Source: Chloroflexota bacterium
GTDB lineage: Bacteria; Chloroflexota; Dehalococcoidia; UBA3495
Assembly (NCBI GenBank): GCA_002697005.1
Contig: NZUD01000035.1
Span: forward strand, 1 to 13,513
Reading direction: 5' to 3'
DNA: 13,513 bases
In this document: one piece after another, positions 6,830 through 13,513 of the stretch
Numbering within the stretch: position 1 is the stretch's first letter
Layout: the number at the start of each line of letters is the position of its first letter
Position numbers and translations under genes: made by a program
Notes under the pieces: generated by a model
What the model was told of the DNA's origin: nothing
Seen by the model: the letters and a program-made list of their open reading frames with translations, nothing else
Databases searched by the model: none

Positions 6830-7417
6830 TTAAGGCGCCTGCTGGGAGCCCGGCGCTGCGAAGTCCTGGCTGAACCGACTGGCGGTGGGAACGGTTTGTC
6901 CCTGGTACTTGCTGCCCAGGGATTCTGAGCCATAGAGTCGATCGGCGGGAGTGGTGAGGCGCAGATACGATATCTGCCCGATCTTCATGCCTTTGTAGAG
7001 GGTTATGGGCAGGCGGGCCAGGTTGCTCAATTCCAGGGTGAGGTGTCCTTTCCAGCCAGGGTCTACGAACCCGGCGGTGGAGTGAATCACCAGCCCAATG
7101 CGACCCAAACTGCTCTTTCCTTCAAGTCGGGCGACGAGGTCGTCGGGGAGTTCGATGTTCTCCAGAGTACTGCCTAGAACGAACTCGCCCGGATGAAGGA
7201 TGAAGGGGCTTTCCTCCTGTATCTCGACCATCTGGGTTAGGTCTTCCAGGCTCTCTTTTACGTCTATATATGGCCGGCGGGAGTTGGCGAAGACCAGGAC
7301 CCGCCCATCCAGATGTAGGTCGACGCTGGCTGGTTGGATGTCATCTGGATCCAGGGGTGAGATTACGATACGCCCCTTGGCCAACTCTTCTTTGATGGAC
7401 CGGTCGCTTAAGACCAT
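6830..7417 (-). CDS. dcd: dCTP deaminase, probably the dUMP-forming (bifunctional) type
   Basis: Dcd removes the amino group from dCTP on the way to dTTP. The protein is 195 residues when started at ATG 7417, which has GGAG 4 bases upstream. The open frame extends 90 codons further upstream, but that extension has no Dcd-like sequence and I exclude it. Seen motifs are DIQPASVDL (26-34), HPGEF (75-79), the catalytic-site loop G100-K-S-S-L-G-R106, the HSTAGFVDPGWKG block (112-124), E129 as the expected catalytic Glu, and KYQGQ (170-174). The TAGF/DPG pattern resembles the Mycobacterium/Methanocaldococcus bifunctional dCTP deaminase-dUTPase more than E. coli Dcd, which reads TAHRIDPGW. The dUMP-forming activity is therefore an inference. 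It is the first gene of the rib operon. Confidence 0.93.
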   Translation of the reverse strand: MVLSDRSIKEELAKGRIVISPLDPDDIQPASVDLHLDGRVLVFANSRRPYIDVKESLEDLTQMVEIQEESPFILHPGEFVLGSTLENIELPDDLVARLEGKSSLGRIGLVIHSTAGFVDPGWKGHLTLELSNLARLPITLYKGMKIGQISYLRLTTPADRLYGSESLGSKYQGQTVPTASRFSQDFAAPGSQQAP

Positions 7418-7767
7418 ATCACTCCAACAAAAACATTCTTCGGATGGCCTATGGCCCTTGTGCCTTAGACAGCAGGATTCTAACAACCCTGTTATGGCCC
7501 CGCAAGTGAGAATGAGCCCATCAGATGAGGAGTCGGCGGACACTGAACGAGTCAAAGTTTTTGACGGCACCGCTCTGCTTCCTAGACCTGCAGGTTGGTG
7601 GCGGGAGATATATGGTTGATTTCCGCCATGGACACTCGAACTACCCGCGCGATACTTAAATATCCCCGACGGGTGAAAGGTCAACACCGCCAGAGGATTT
7701 TGACGCGCCCTGCTTGAAAACGTTCGTGGCTGACCGGCTGGGTTAGGTGTGAACGGCGACTAACTAG
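7418..7767. other. Non-coding gap between acyl-CoA dehydrogenase and dcd
   Basis: In these 350 bases I see only the dcd promoter candidate and a 10-bp palindrome, TAACTAGTTA (7761-7770), that overlaps the dehydrogenase stop codon. No strong terminator follows the dehydrogenase, so read-through into dcd is possible. The frames that cross this gap are extensions or shadows of dcd and have no recognisable protein features. Confidence 0.5.
7477..7505 (-). promoter_or_regulatory. Candidate promoter for the dcd-rib operon
   Basis: On the minus strand, TTGCGG (7505-7500) and TAGAAT (7482-7477) are separated by 17 bp and lie about 60 bp before the dcd ATG. The expected leader is about 50 nt. I looked for an FMN riboswitch between 7417 and 7767 and could not recognise its conserved core. 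This is a consensus-based call. Confidence 0.45.
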
Positions 7768-9000
7768 TTAACCTTGGAAATTCACTCGGCCATCTAGGAG
7801 GCCACGAGCCATGACGAACTTGTGGATCTCCGATGTCCCGCCTCCGATGCGCGCGTGGCGCAGGATGTGGTACCAGTGAGCGATGGGCAGGTCCAAGGTC
7901 TCGCCTGTACCGCCAAACACCTGCATGATCTTGTCGATGCTCCGCCAGCCCCATTCCCCGGCGCAATACTTGATCATGGAGGCCTCAACACGGACGTCTT
8001 CCCCGGCATCGGCTCTTGCAGCCGTCTCTCTGGTGATGGAGCGGAGAGTCATGATGTCGGTGTAAACGTCGGTCAGCATGTACTGGATGGCTTGGCGGTC
8101 GGATATGGGTCGGCCGTAGGTGACCCGCTCCTTGGCCCAATCGATAGCCATCTCCAACGCCCGGCTGAGGATGCCGGTAGCCATGGAGCCCCGGAGCATC
8201 CGGTCGTGGTGCACCAGCCATTTCTGCCCCAGCGTGAACCCTTGGCCAACTTCACCTAACACTTTGGTCCGGGGAACTCGGACGTTGTCCAGATTTACGG
8301 TGAACTGTTGGGCCTTGCCTGGGTTAACCCAGAGCCGGATAGGGTCGAAGCTTAGCCCTGGCGATGGGTTGTCGATGATGAACATGGTGATACCGCCTCG
8401 CTGGCGTTTATCGGGGTCGGTAACGGCCTGGAGTAACAGATAGTCGGAGGTTGCGGCGCCGGAGATAAACGTTTTGGTCCCGTTTATGACCCAATCGTCG
8501 CCGTCTAACATCGCACTGGTTTGCATCATTCCACCGGGATCCGAGCCAGCATTAGGCTCGGTTTGTCCGAAGGCATAATGCAGTTTGCCTTCCACCGACG
8601 GCAGCAGATACTCCTGTTCCTGCTCCGGTGTGGCTGAACCAATCATCATCATGGGCACCGGGGATGTTGGCAATTGGACGATGCTCTTGTGGACCTCTTC
8701 GTCTAGGACAACGTGACCCAAAGCTCCCATTCCGCCGCCGCCGTATTCCTCAGGAACGAACGAGGTGTAGATGCCTGTGTCTTTGGAGATCTGGTTCAGC
8801 CGGTCCCAGGACTCTTTTGGAAGGACGCCTAGCAGTCCTGAAAGGGCTTCGGCAATTCCTCTAGGAGCACCCGGTTCGTCCACACCGTCTTGAGATGGAT
8901 TGGCCAAGAACTCGGCCTCCAAAGGATAGCACTCGTCCTTAACTATCTGACGGATGGTGTTCTTGAGGGCATCCAACTCTGGAGGAAGTCCTGCTTGCAT
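7768..9000 (-). CDS. Acyl-CoA dehydrogenase family protein
   Basis: Members of this family use FAD to oxidise acyl-CoA thioesters at the alpha-beta bond and pass electrons to ETF. The 410-residue protein shows the three-part fold: a helical N-terminal domain, the central motifs FGQTEPNAGSDPGG (144-157) and NGTKTFISG (173-181), and a C-terminal domain with ERVTYGRPI (291-299), VFGGTGE (361-367) and ARIGGGTSEIHK (383-394). The medium-chain-type catalytic Glu, normally in YEGTSQ, is replaced by Gly387. Asp266 (HHDRM) occupies about the place where isovaleryl/long-chain types carry their Glu, so the chemistry or substrate is unsure. ATG 9000 has GGGAGAG upstream. A perfect 10-bp inverted repeat overlaps its promoter candidate, suggesting repression by a dimeric regulator. 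There is no linked ETF or thiolase in view. Confidence 0.9.
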   Translation of the reverse strand: MQAGLPPELDALKNTIRQIVKDECYPLEAEFLANPSQDGVDEPGAPRGIAEALSGLLGVLPKESWDRLNQISKDTGIYTSFVPEEYGGGGMGALGHVVLDEEVHKSIVQLPTSPVPMMMIGSATPEQEQEYLLPSVEGKLHYAFGQTEPNAGSDPGGMMQTSAMLDGDDWVINGTKTFISGAATSDYLLLQAVTDPDKRQRGGITMFIIDNPSPGLSFDPIRLWVNPGKAQQFTVNLDNVRVPRTKVLGEVGQGFTLGQKWLVHHDRMLRGSMATGILSRALEMAIDWAKERVTYGRPISDRQAIQYMLTDVYTDIMTLRSITRETAARADAGEDVRVEASMIKYCAGEWGWRSIDKIMQVFGGTGETLDLPIAHWYHILRHARIGGGTSEIHKFVMARGLLDGRVNFQG

Positions 9001-9016
9001 GGCTGATCTCTCCCAC

Positions 9017-9057
9017 TATGTTCTTGAAGATGATGGTGCCTAGACACCAAGAACATA
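9017..9057. repeat. Perfect 10-bp inverted repeat, candidate operator
   Basis: TATGTTCTTG (9017-9026) is repeated in inverted form as CAAGAACATA (9048-9057) with a 21-bp spacer. Arm centres are 31 bp apart, about three helical turns, so both arms face the same side of the DNA. A shorter GGTG...CACC dyad lies inside (9035-9048). One arm covers the -10 box and the other sits next to the ribosome site of the acyl-CoA dehydrogenase. A transcriptional operator is the simplest reading; an mRNA hairpin is the alternative if transcription starts further upstream. Confidence 0.6.
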
Positions 9058-9081
9058 CGGCCCGGAGCGGCCCACGGTCAA
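9052..9081 (-). promoter_or_regulatory. Candidate promoter for the acyl-CoA dehydrogenase
   Basis: Reading the minus strand, TTGACC (9081-9076) is followed after 18 bp by TATGTT (9057-9052). The distal arm of the inverted repeat at 9017-9057 covers the -10 box. The start of transcription would fall near 9045. Confidence 0.5.
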
Positions 9082-9111
9082 CCGGGACAGGGAATCTGAA
9101 GAGTATGGAAA

Positions 9112-9321
9112 TTAATGGAATGGGCAGACCCGGAAAAAAGCGCCCTTGGCTCCGCCGCGGTCGTTGTCAGCTTCGCTGATTCGGTTGGTGTAGCTACCCA
9201 AAGCAACGCTTGACGACCCGGGTTGCTCTGCTACGGCCTGGCTAATAGCAGCTATACCGGTACCCACGATGGACGCTGTAAGCAGTCCGACGATGAGGAT
9301 TGCAGCAATCTTTGGTTTCAT
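9112..9321 (-). CDS. Possible small secreted protein (69 residues)
   Basis: I do not recognise a family. The first 31 residues look like a Sec signal peptide: MKPK, a hydrophobic run from about residue 5 to 26, then an AVA-E site that suits signal peptidase I after residue 31. The mature part would be only 38 residues, Gly/Ser/Ala-rich with one Cys (C66). ATG 9321 has only a distant GGTGG upstream, which lies inside a small hairpin (CGGTG-GTGT-CACCG, 9324-9337). A TATATG at 9350-9345 could serve as a -10 box. The gene lies between the divergent selA and the dehydrogenase. The signal-peptide shape is the main argument for it. It could still be a chance frame. Confidence 0.45.
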   Translation of the reverse strand: MKPKIAAILIVGLLTASIVGTGIAAISQAVAEQPGSSSVALGSYTNRISEADNDRGGAKGAFFRVCPFH

Positions 9322-9463
9322 TACGGTGACACCACCGAGCGAGTCATATAATCAGCGACTAACTCAGCCTAATTTTATATCAGACTAGCAGCCATCGCAA
9401 AGTTTCATGAGGAATGGTTGCCTCAATCAACCTATGCACCGAATCTGATATTTTAGCCCTGCA

Positions 9464-9472
9464 TGCTAGAAT
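9464..9472 (+). promoter_or_regulatory. Candidate extended -10 promoter for selA
   Basis: TGCTAGAAT (TGn plus TAGAAT) lies about 50 bp before the selA ATG. There is no strong -35 box. A second plus-strand TATAAT at 9347-9352 is an alternative start further upstream. Confidence 0.4.
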
Positions 9473-9523
9473 GTAACACGGTTTACAGATATATTTTTCA
9501 GCTTTGGGACTTCGGACTATCGG

Positions 9524-10882
9524 ATGGAATTTCGTAATCTCCCCAGCGTTGATAGTGTTCTTGCCCAAGATGATGTGGCTACGGCTGCTCAGTCCTTCGA
9601 TCGTGATTGGGTTGTTGACCTGGTGCGGAAAGAACTTGAGACGGCCCGGAACCAGATCAGAAAAGGTGGAGACTCACCTGACGCTGAACATGTTGCCATC
9701 TCGGTCTGTCAACGGATCGACGACACTATGCGTGCCGAACCAAGGCAGGTCATCAACGCCACTGGTGTGGTGATTCACACCAACCTGGGGCGGGCTCCGC
9801 TGAGCCGGTCCGCCATCGAAGCATCCAACCAGGCGGCTCAGGGATATTCCAACCTGGAGTTTGATCTTGCAACTGGACGCCGTGGCTCCCGACAGGCGCA
9901 GGTGCAGTCTTTACTGTGTCAGATCACCGGGTCGGAGGCGGCTTTGGCCGTGAATAATAACGCATCGGCCATGCTTTTGGGATTGTCGGCCTTGGCTGCC
10001 GGTAAAGAGGTGGTCGTGTCGAGATCTGAAGCCGTGGAGATTGGCGGCGGCTTTAGAGTTCCAGACGTACTGCGCCAAAGCGGCGGCACACTGGTTGACG
10101 TGGGCACCACCAATCGAACTTACATCCGGGACTACGACGACGCTGTAACCGAGGATACAGCCGCTTTTTTGAAGGTTCACGCCAGTAATTTCAGAGTTGA
10201 GGGATTCACTGCGTCCGTCGAGACGACCGACTTGGTGGAGATTGGAGCACGGCGAGGCATCCCGGTGTTACATGATGTGGGAAGTGGTAGCCTCATTCCG
10301 ACCGAGAAATACGGAATGGTTCACGAACCGAGACCACAAGAGAGCATCAAAGACGGGGCTGGGTTGGTTTTTTTCTCCGGCGACAAACTGCTGGGCGGGC
10401 CTCAGGCGGGCATTGTGGTTGGCAAGAAAGAGTTGGTGGACGCGCTGGCCCGGCACCCGTTGGCGCGGGCAGTGCGCATAGACAAACTTAGTCTGGCCGG
10501 TCTTACAGCGACACTAATCCATTATCTGAAAGGTGACGCTGAGAAAGAGATACCGGTCTGGCGGATGATTTCAGCGACCGAATCTGCTTTAAAGAAACGA
10601 GCCAAACTGTGGCAATCGCTACTGGAGAGTCCTTCCACGGTAGAGAAGAGTCGTTCCGCCGTGGGCGGAGGCAGCCTTCCTGGGGAGACTTTGCCGTCTT
10701 GGGTGCTGTCCTTGGACTGTCAGAACACCAGCGCCGAAGCAATCATGCGGAGTCTACGTGAGAGCAGCACGCCAGTTGTAGCCCGCGTCGACGAGAACCG
10801 GGTCTTGTTGGATCCCAGGACGGTCCTTCCTGAAGAGGACGAATCCCTGCTGGACGCGCTGCGTTCAGCCGTTTCGATCTAA
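9524..10882 (+). CDS. selA: L-seryl-tRNA(Sec) selenium transferase
   Basis: SelA is a pyridoxal-phosphate enzyme. It converts seryl-tRNA(Sec) to selenocysteinyl-tRNA(Sec) with selenophosphate, in a large homo-oligomeric ring. The 452-residue protein follows E. coli SelA along its length. It has an N-terminal tRNA-binding region opening FRNLPSVDSVL, then VINATGVVIHTNLGRAPLS (77-95), VNNNASAMLL, SRSEAVEIGGGFRVPDVL, VGTTNRT, VHASNF and the PLP-lysine motif FSGDKLLGGPQAG with Lys288. All catalytic-core motifs appear intact, so it is full-length and probably active. The ribosome site before ATG 9524 is weak. The usual partners selB, selD and tRNA-Sec are not in view. The following hydrolase begins 26 bp after the stop and is probably co-transcribed. 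Confidence 0.95.
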   Translation: MEFRNLPSVDSVLAQDDVATAAQSFDRDWVVDLVRKELETARNQIRKGGDSPDAEHVAISVCQRIDDTMRAEPRQVINATGVVIHTNLGRAPLSRSAIEASNQAAQGYSNLEFDLATGRRGSRQAQVQSLLCQITGSEAALAVNNNASAMLLGLSALAAGKEVVVSRSEAVEIGGGFRVPDVLRQSGGTLVDVGTTNRTYIRDYDDAVTEDTAAFLKVHASNFRVEGFTASVETTDLVEIGARRGIPVLHDVGSGSLIPTEKYGMVHEPRPQESIKDGAGLVFFSGDKLLGGPQAGIVVGKKELVDALARHPLARAVRIDKLSLAGLTATLIHYLKGDAEKEIPVWRMISATESALKKRAKLWQSLLESPSTVEKSRSAVGGGSLPGETLPSWVLSLDCQNTSAEAIMRSLRESSTPVVARVDENRVLLDPRTVLPEEDESLLDALRSAVSI

Positions 10883-10908
10883 TTTAAACTACCAATTAGG
10901 ATATCTGG

Positions 10909-11667
10909 ATGACCGACTATCTGCTGGTACACGGTGCAGGGCAGGGCGCATGGAGTTGGGGCCCGGTCTGGGGGTATCTGACCGCTCCGGAAGATCACCC
11001 ACCGACTCTGTACAAACGCCGGCGTGCCAACCGAGTGCACCCTCTGGACTTGCCGGGCCACGGCGCCGACGCGGGTGGTGATACGTCTGCAGTGCGGCTG
11101 GAAGAATGCGTCCAAGCAATCACGCGGACTGTTGAACGAGAGCAGTTGGAGGACGTGGTACTGGTGGGACATGGGTTCGCTGGCAGCTTAGTGGTCCAAG
11201 CGGCCACAGAGATGGAAGTTCCGCCCAAACGGGTGGTATTGGTGGCCGGTATAGTCCCTGCCCCAAAGCGCCCGCTGCTCAGCGCCTGCCCAGCCAAGAC
11301 CCGCGCCGGATTCAAGTTTTTCTCGATCTTGAGCTCGCTGTTCCGGCAGGAATTGAAACTTCCCAGCCCTGCAATCAACGGGTTCTTGTGCAACGGGATG
11401 GACTCTATGGAAGTCGTACAACTCGTCGGATTTTTGGGCCCACTTCCGACTCGGGTACTGAAATCCCGGCTGCCAATGGAGACATCTAAATTGCCCTGCC
11501 CGGTGACATATGTCATGCTCACCCAGGACAAGATGTTCTCACCTGATGCCCAAGCAAAGGTAGCCGAGCAGTTCGAAGGTGCAGAAACGGTTCAAATAGA
11601 GTCGTGCCACCAGGTAATGGCCCAGCACCCTCTGGAATTGGCCGAGGTTTTGCTGCGGTACGCGTAG
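10909..11667 (+). CDS. Alpha/beta hydrolase-fold protein with Gly at the nucleophile position
   Basis: This 252-residue protein resembles the plant methylesterase / hydroxynitrile lyase-type alpha/beta hydrolases. It has an oxyanion-loop motif LVHGAGQGAWSW at residues 6-17, a LDLPGHG block, and a nucleophile-elbow position LVGHGFAGS in which G87-H-G89-F-A-G replaces the normal GHSxGG. The catalytic Asp (D207 in TQDKMFSPDAQ) and His (H234 in SCHQVMAQHP) appear retained. From family knowledge the Ser to Gly change should block ordinary ester hydrolysis. Related folds without Ser do exist; tomato methylketone synthase 1 has Ala there and acts as a decarboxylase. AGGA lies 8 bases before ATG 10909. 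It sits 26 bp behind selA, but I know of no established link between the two functions. Confidence 0.85.
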   Translation: MTDYLLVHGAGQGAWSWGPVWGYLTAPEDHPPTLYKRRRANRVHPLDLPGHGADAGGDTSAVRLEECVQAITRTVEREQLEDVVLVGHGFAGSLVVQAATEMEVPPKRVVLVAGIVPAPKRPLLSACPAKTRAGFKFFSILSSLFRQELKLPSPAINGFLCNGMDSMEVVQLVGFLGPLPTRVLKSRLPMETSKLPCPVTYVMLTQDKMFSPDAQAKVAEQFEGAETVQIESCHQVMAQHPLELAEVLLRYA

Positions 11668-11882
11668 GGGCTGCCATAATTCCGTCAAAAACCGGATTGA
11701 CTGAACCCATTCTTCTTCTTGTGGGAAACTGCCGGATTCTTCGATGCTAGTTTTATCGGCCCGTAGTGAGTTTGTCTAACCAATCAGCGTGATCAACCCT
11801 GATTTTCAGGCGCCATCTGACGGAATAAGGATGAACGATCTGAGCTAGGGGAGGTGGAGAGATCGAGGTTTTGAGGACAGAC
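11668..11882. other. Intergenic stretch after the hydrolase, no gene seen
   Basis: It contains two weak inverted repeats, GTCAA/TTGAC (11684-11701) and CCTGA-TTT-TCAGG (11798-11810). Neither has a T-run, so neither looks like a terminator. No small RNA family was recognised. Confidence 0.4.
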
Positions 11883-11913
11883 AAAAGGGCCCGCCGGTCG
11901 GCGAGCCCTTTTT
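11883..11913. terminator. Bidirectional rho-independent terminator between the selA unit and groL
   Basis: AAAAGGGC (11883-11890) pairs with GCCCTTTT (11905-11912). An inner CGCC/GGCG stem closes a GGTC loop, with one C-A mismatch between the two stems. The A-run and T-run flanks allow it to work for both convergent units: the plus-strand selA pair and minus-strand groL, whose stop is 26 bp away. Confidence 0.92.
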
Positions 11914-11938
11914 ATTTTGCTTGATGTGACTTTTAGAT

Positions 11939-13513
11939 CTAGTGGACGTGTCCGTGGCCCGGTTCTTCCTCGTGGTGCTCTTCGGAGATGAGGGCCTGGG
12001 AGGTAAGAATCATCGAGCCGACGCTGGCAGCGTTCTCAAGAGCGGCTCGGGAGACCTTAGTGGAATCGATGATTCCTTTGGCCACCATGTCGCCGTAGTC
12101 GTTACCCTTCGCGTCGAAGCCATAATTGGAGCCTGTATTGCTTCGTACTTGGTCCAACACGACAGCCGCTTCGTTGCCGGAGTTACTGGCGATGATGCGG
12201 ATGGGAGCCTCCAAAGCTTTCTTAAGAATGGTTCGTCCCACTGCTTCATTATCGGGCAGGGTTAGCCCGTCTAGGGCGGACATGGCCCGGATGTAGGCCA
12301 CGCCTCCGCCGGGAACCACACCTTCTTCTATGGCGGCCCTGGTGGCGGACAGAGCATCTTCAACTCTTGCCTTGCGTTCTTTCAGTTCGGGCTCCGTGGG
12401 CGCTCCGACCTTCACCACTGCGACGCCGCCGGATAATTTGGCAAGGCGCTCCTGAAGCTTTTCTTTATCATACTCGGAAGTGGTTTCTTCTATCTGAACC
12501 TTAATCTGTTCGGTGCGTCCTTTGATGTCGGTCGCGGTGCCGTTTCCATCTATTATTGTGGTGCGATCCTTACTGGATTCGACACGGCGAGCCTGTCCCA
12601 AATCAGCGACGGTTGCCTGGTCAAGGCGACGCCCGGTCTCTTCGGAGATCACCTGGCCACCGGTGAGCACGGCGATGTCTTCTAACATGGCCTTGCGGCG
12701 GTCCCCGAATCCGGGAGCTTTAAGGGCCAAGCAATTTAGCGTGCCGCGCAACCGGTTTACCACCAACACCGCCAAGGCTTCGCTGTCAATGTCCTCGCCG
12801 ATAATCACCAAGTTCTTGGTTACCTGCAGCACTTGCTCTAACAGCGGCACCAACTCAGTGGCGGCCGAGATCTTCTTGTCGGTGATTAGGATATAAGGGC
12901 TCTCGATGACCGCCTCCATCCGCTCGGGGTTGGTGACGAAGTAGGGGCTAATGTAACCACGGTCGAAGTTCATTCCATCGACATACTCGGTCTCGGACTC
13001 GATACTCTTGCTCTCTTCGACGGTGACCACCCCTTGGGCTCCGACTTTATCTAGAACGTCGGCCAGCATGCCGCCGATTTCTTCGTTGTTGGCGGAGACC
13101 GTTGCCACCTGGGCCATCTGATCACGGCCGTCGATGGAGTTGGAGTTTTTGTTGAGTTGGTCAACCACCGCAGCAACGCTCTTGTCAATGCCTCGTTTGA
13201 TGGCCATGGGGTCCGCTCCGGCAACAACGTTCTTGATGCCTTCTTGGACGATTATTTGGGCCAAGATGGTAGCGGTGGTTGTCCCGTCGCCGGCAACCTC
13301 ATTGGTCTTAGCGGCGGCTTCTTTCATCAGTTGAGCCCCCATGTTCTCAAAGGACTCGGGTAGGTCAATCTCTTTGGCTATGGTCACACCGTCGTTGGTG
13401 ATAACTGGCGCGCCCCATTTCTTCTCAAGAACAACGTTTCGGCCCTTGGGGCCAAGGGTCAACTTAACAGCGTCGGCGACGGTGTCTATACCGTGAAGTA
13501 GCGCTTGCTGGGC
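11939..13513 (-). CDS. groL: Chaperonin GroEL, 60 kDa (N-terminus beyond the right edge), with His-rich C-terminal tail
   Basis: GroEL forms the double seven-subunit ring that folds proteins with ATP and GroES. The 524 visible residues run from [10 protein letters not shown] through [15 protein letters not shown] sequence (here [12 protein letters not shown]), [12 protein letters not shown], the apical domain and [25 protein letters not shown] near the ATP site, to the stop at 11939. Only about 15-20 N-terminal residues are missing. The frame is open up to the edge, so the leucine TTG at 13462 is an internal codon and not a start. The C-terminal tail is [14 protein letters not shown] in place of the common Gly-Gly-Met repeat. 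This recalls the His-rich tail of actinobacterial GroEL1, though the rest looks like a standard GroEL. groS and the promoter are outside the window. Confidence 0.97.
   Translation of the reverse strand, partial: AQQALLHGIDTVADAVKLTLGPKGRNVVLEKKWGAPVITNDGVTIAKEIDLPESFENMGAQLMKEAAAKTNEVAGDGTTTATILAQIIVQEGIKNVVAGADPMAIKRGIDKSVAAVVDQLNKNSNSIDGRDQMAQVATVSANNEEIGGMLADVLDKVGAQGVVTVEESKSIESETEYVDGMNFDRGYISPYFVTNPERMEAVIESPYILITDKKISAATELVPLLEQVLQVTKNLVIIGEDIDSEALAVLVVNRLRGTLNCLALKAPGFGDRRKAMLEDIAVLTGGQVISEETGRRLDQATVADLGQARRVESSKDRTTIIDGNGTATDIKGRTEQIKVQIEETTSEYDKEKLQERLAKLSGGVAVVKVGAPTEPELKERKARVEDALSATRAAIEEGVVPGGGVAYIRAMSALDGLTLPDNEAVGRTILKKALEAPIRIIASNSGNEAAVVLDQVRSNTGSNYGFDAKGNDYGDMVAKGIIDSTKVSRAALENAASVGSMILTSQALISEEHHEEEPGHGHVH

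Noticed and set aside
7200..7619. 139-codon plus-strand frame antisense to dcd
   Set aside because: It is a shadow of dcd plus non-coding sequence, with no ribosome site or domain.
7418..7687. 90-codon N-terminal extension of dcd
   Set aside because: The extension has no family similarity, and ATG 7417 has GGAG upstream and gives the normal Dcd length. The extension also crosses the candidate promoter.
7418..7767. FMN riboswitch upstream of the rib operon
   Set aside because: I could not find the conserved multi-helix core sequences on the minus strand. A covariance search is needed to be sure.
7761..7770. Palindrome TAACTAGTTA over the acyl-CoA dehydrogenase stop
   Set aside because: It is short and A+T-rich with no T-run. 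It could be chance and does not form a convincing terminator.
13462..13513. groL start at TTG 13462
   Set aside because: The frame continues open to the window edge with GroEL-like sequence ([14 protein letters not shown]), so this TTG is an internal leucine.

Overview
The window is an ordinary-looking bacterial chromosomal segment of moderate G+C content. It is densely coded on both strands and has no phage, IS, CRISPR or tRNA signal that I can see. The gene set is mostly housekeeping: thrS, prfB, riboflavin biosynthesis, dcd, selA and groL. It is mixed with catabolic-type enzymes: an acyl-CoA dehydrogenase and three alpha/beta hydrolases. The TGS-less ThrS, the mycobacterial-type (dUMP-forming-like) Dcd, the fused RibBA and the His-tailed GroEL made me think of Chloroflexota (Dehalococcoidia/SAR202). 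That assignment is a recollection-based inference and is not proven by the window.

Layout. 1-233 (-) is the N-terminal end of thrS, which runs off the left edge. 234-674 is a non-coding gap that carries divergent promoter candidates. 675-2488 (+) holds two overlapping (ATGA) carbohydrate-esterase-family-7-like hydrolases. 2596-3694 (+) is prfB (RF2), which needs the classical programmed +1 frameshift at CTT-TGA-C. A bidirectional terminator at 3786-3817 separates prfB from the convergent operon dcd-ribD-ribE-ribBA (7417 down to 3841, -). 7768-9000 (-) is an acyl-CoA dehydrogenase. Its candidate promoter is overlapped by a perfect 10-bp inverted repeat. 9112-9321 (-) is a possible small secreted protein. 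9524-11667 (+) is selA followed 26 bp later by an alpha/beta hydrolase. A second bidirectional terminator at 11883-11913 separates this pair from groL (11939 to the right edge, -), whose first residues lie outside the window.

How the genes work together. The dcd-ribD-ribE-ribBA cluster supplies three of the four riboflavin biosynthesis proteins plus a dUMP-generating deaminase; ribH (lumazine synthase) is absent. The riboflavin made there would feed FAD enzymes such as the neighbouring acyl-CoA dehydrogenase. prfB and selA both bear on UGA decoding, but they are in separate transcription units.

The most interesting observations concern hydrolases with altered catalytic residues. The second CE7-like protein keeps the RGQ motif, Asp and His-Glu but has Gly where the nucleophile Ser should be. 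Its overlapping partner keeps Ser-Asp-His but has lost the Gln of RGQ and the Glu of HE. Independently, the hydrolase behind selA has GHG instead of GHS at the nucleophile elbow. Other points to check are the candidate operator on the acyl-CoA dehydrogenase promoter, an SPY instead of SPF stop-codon-reading motif in RF2, and the His-rich GroEL tail.
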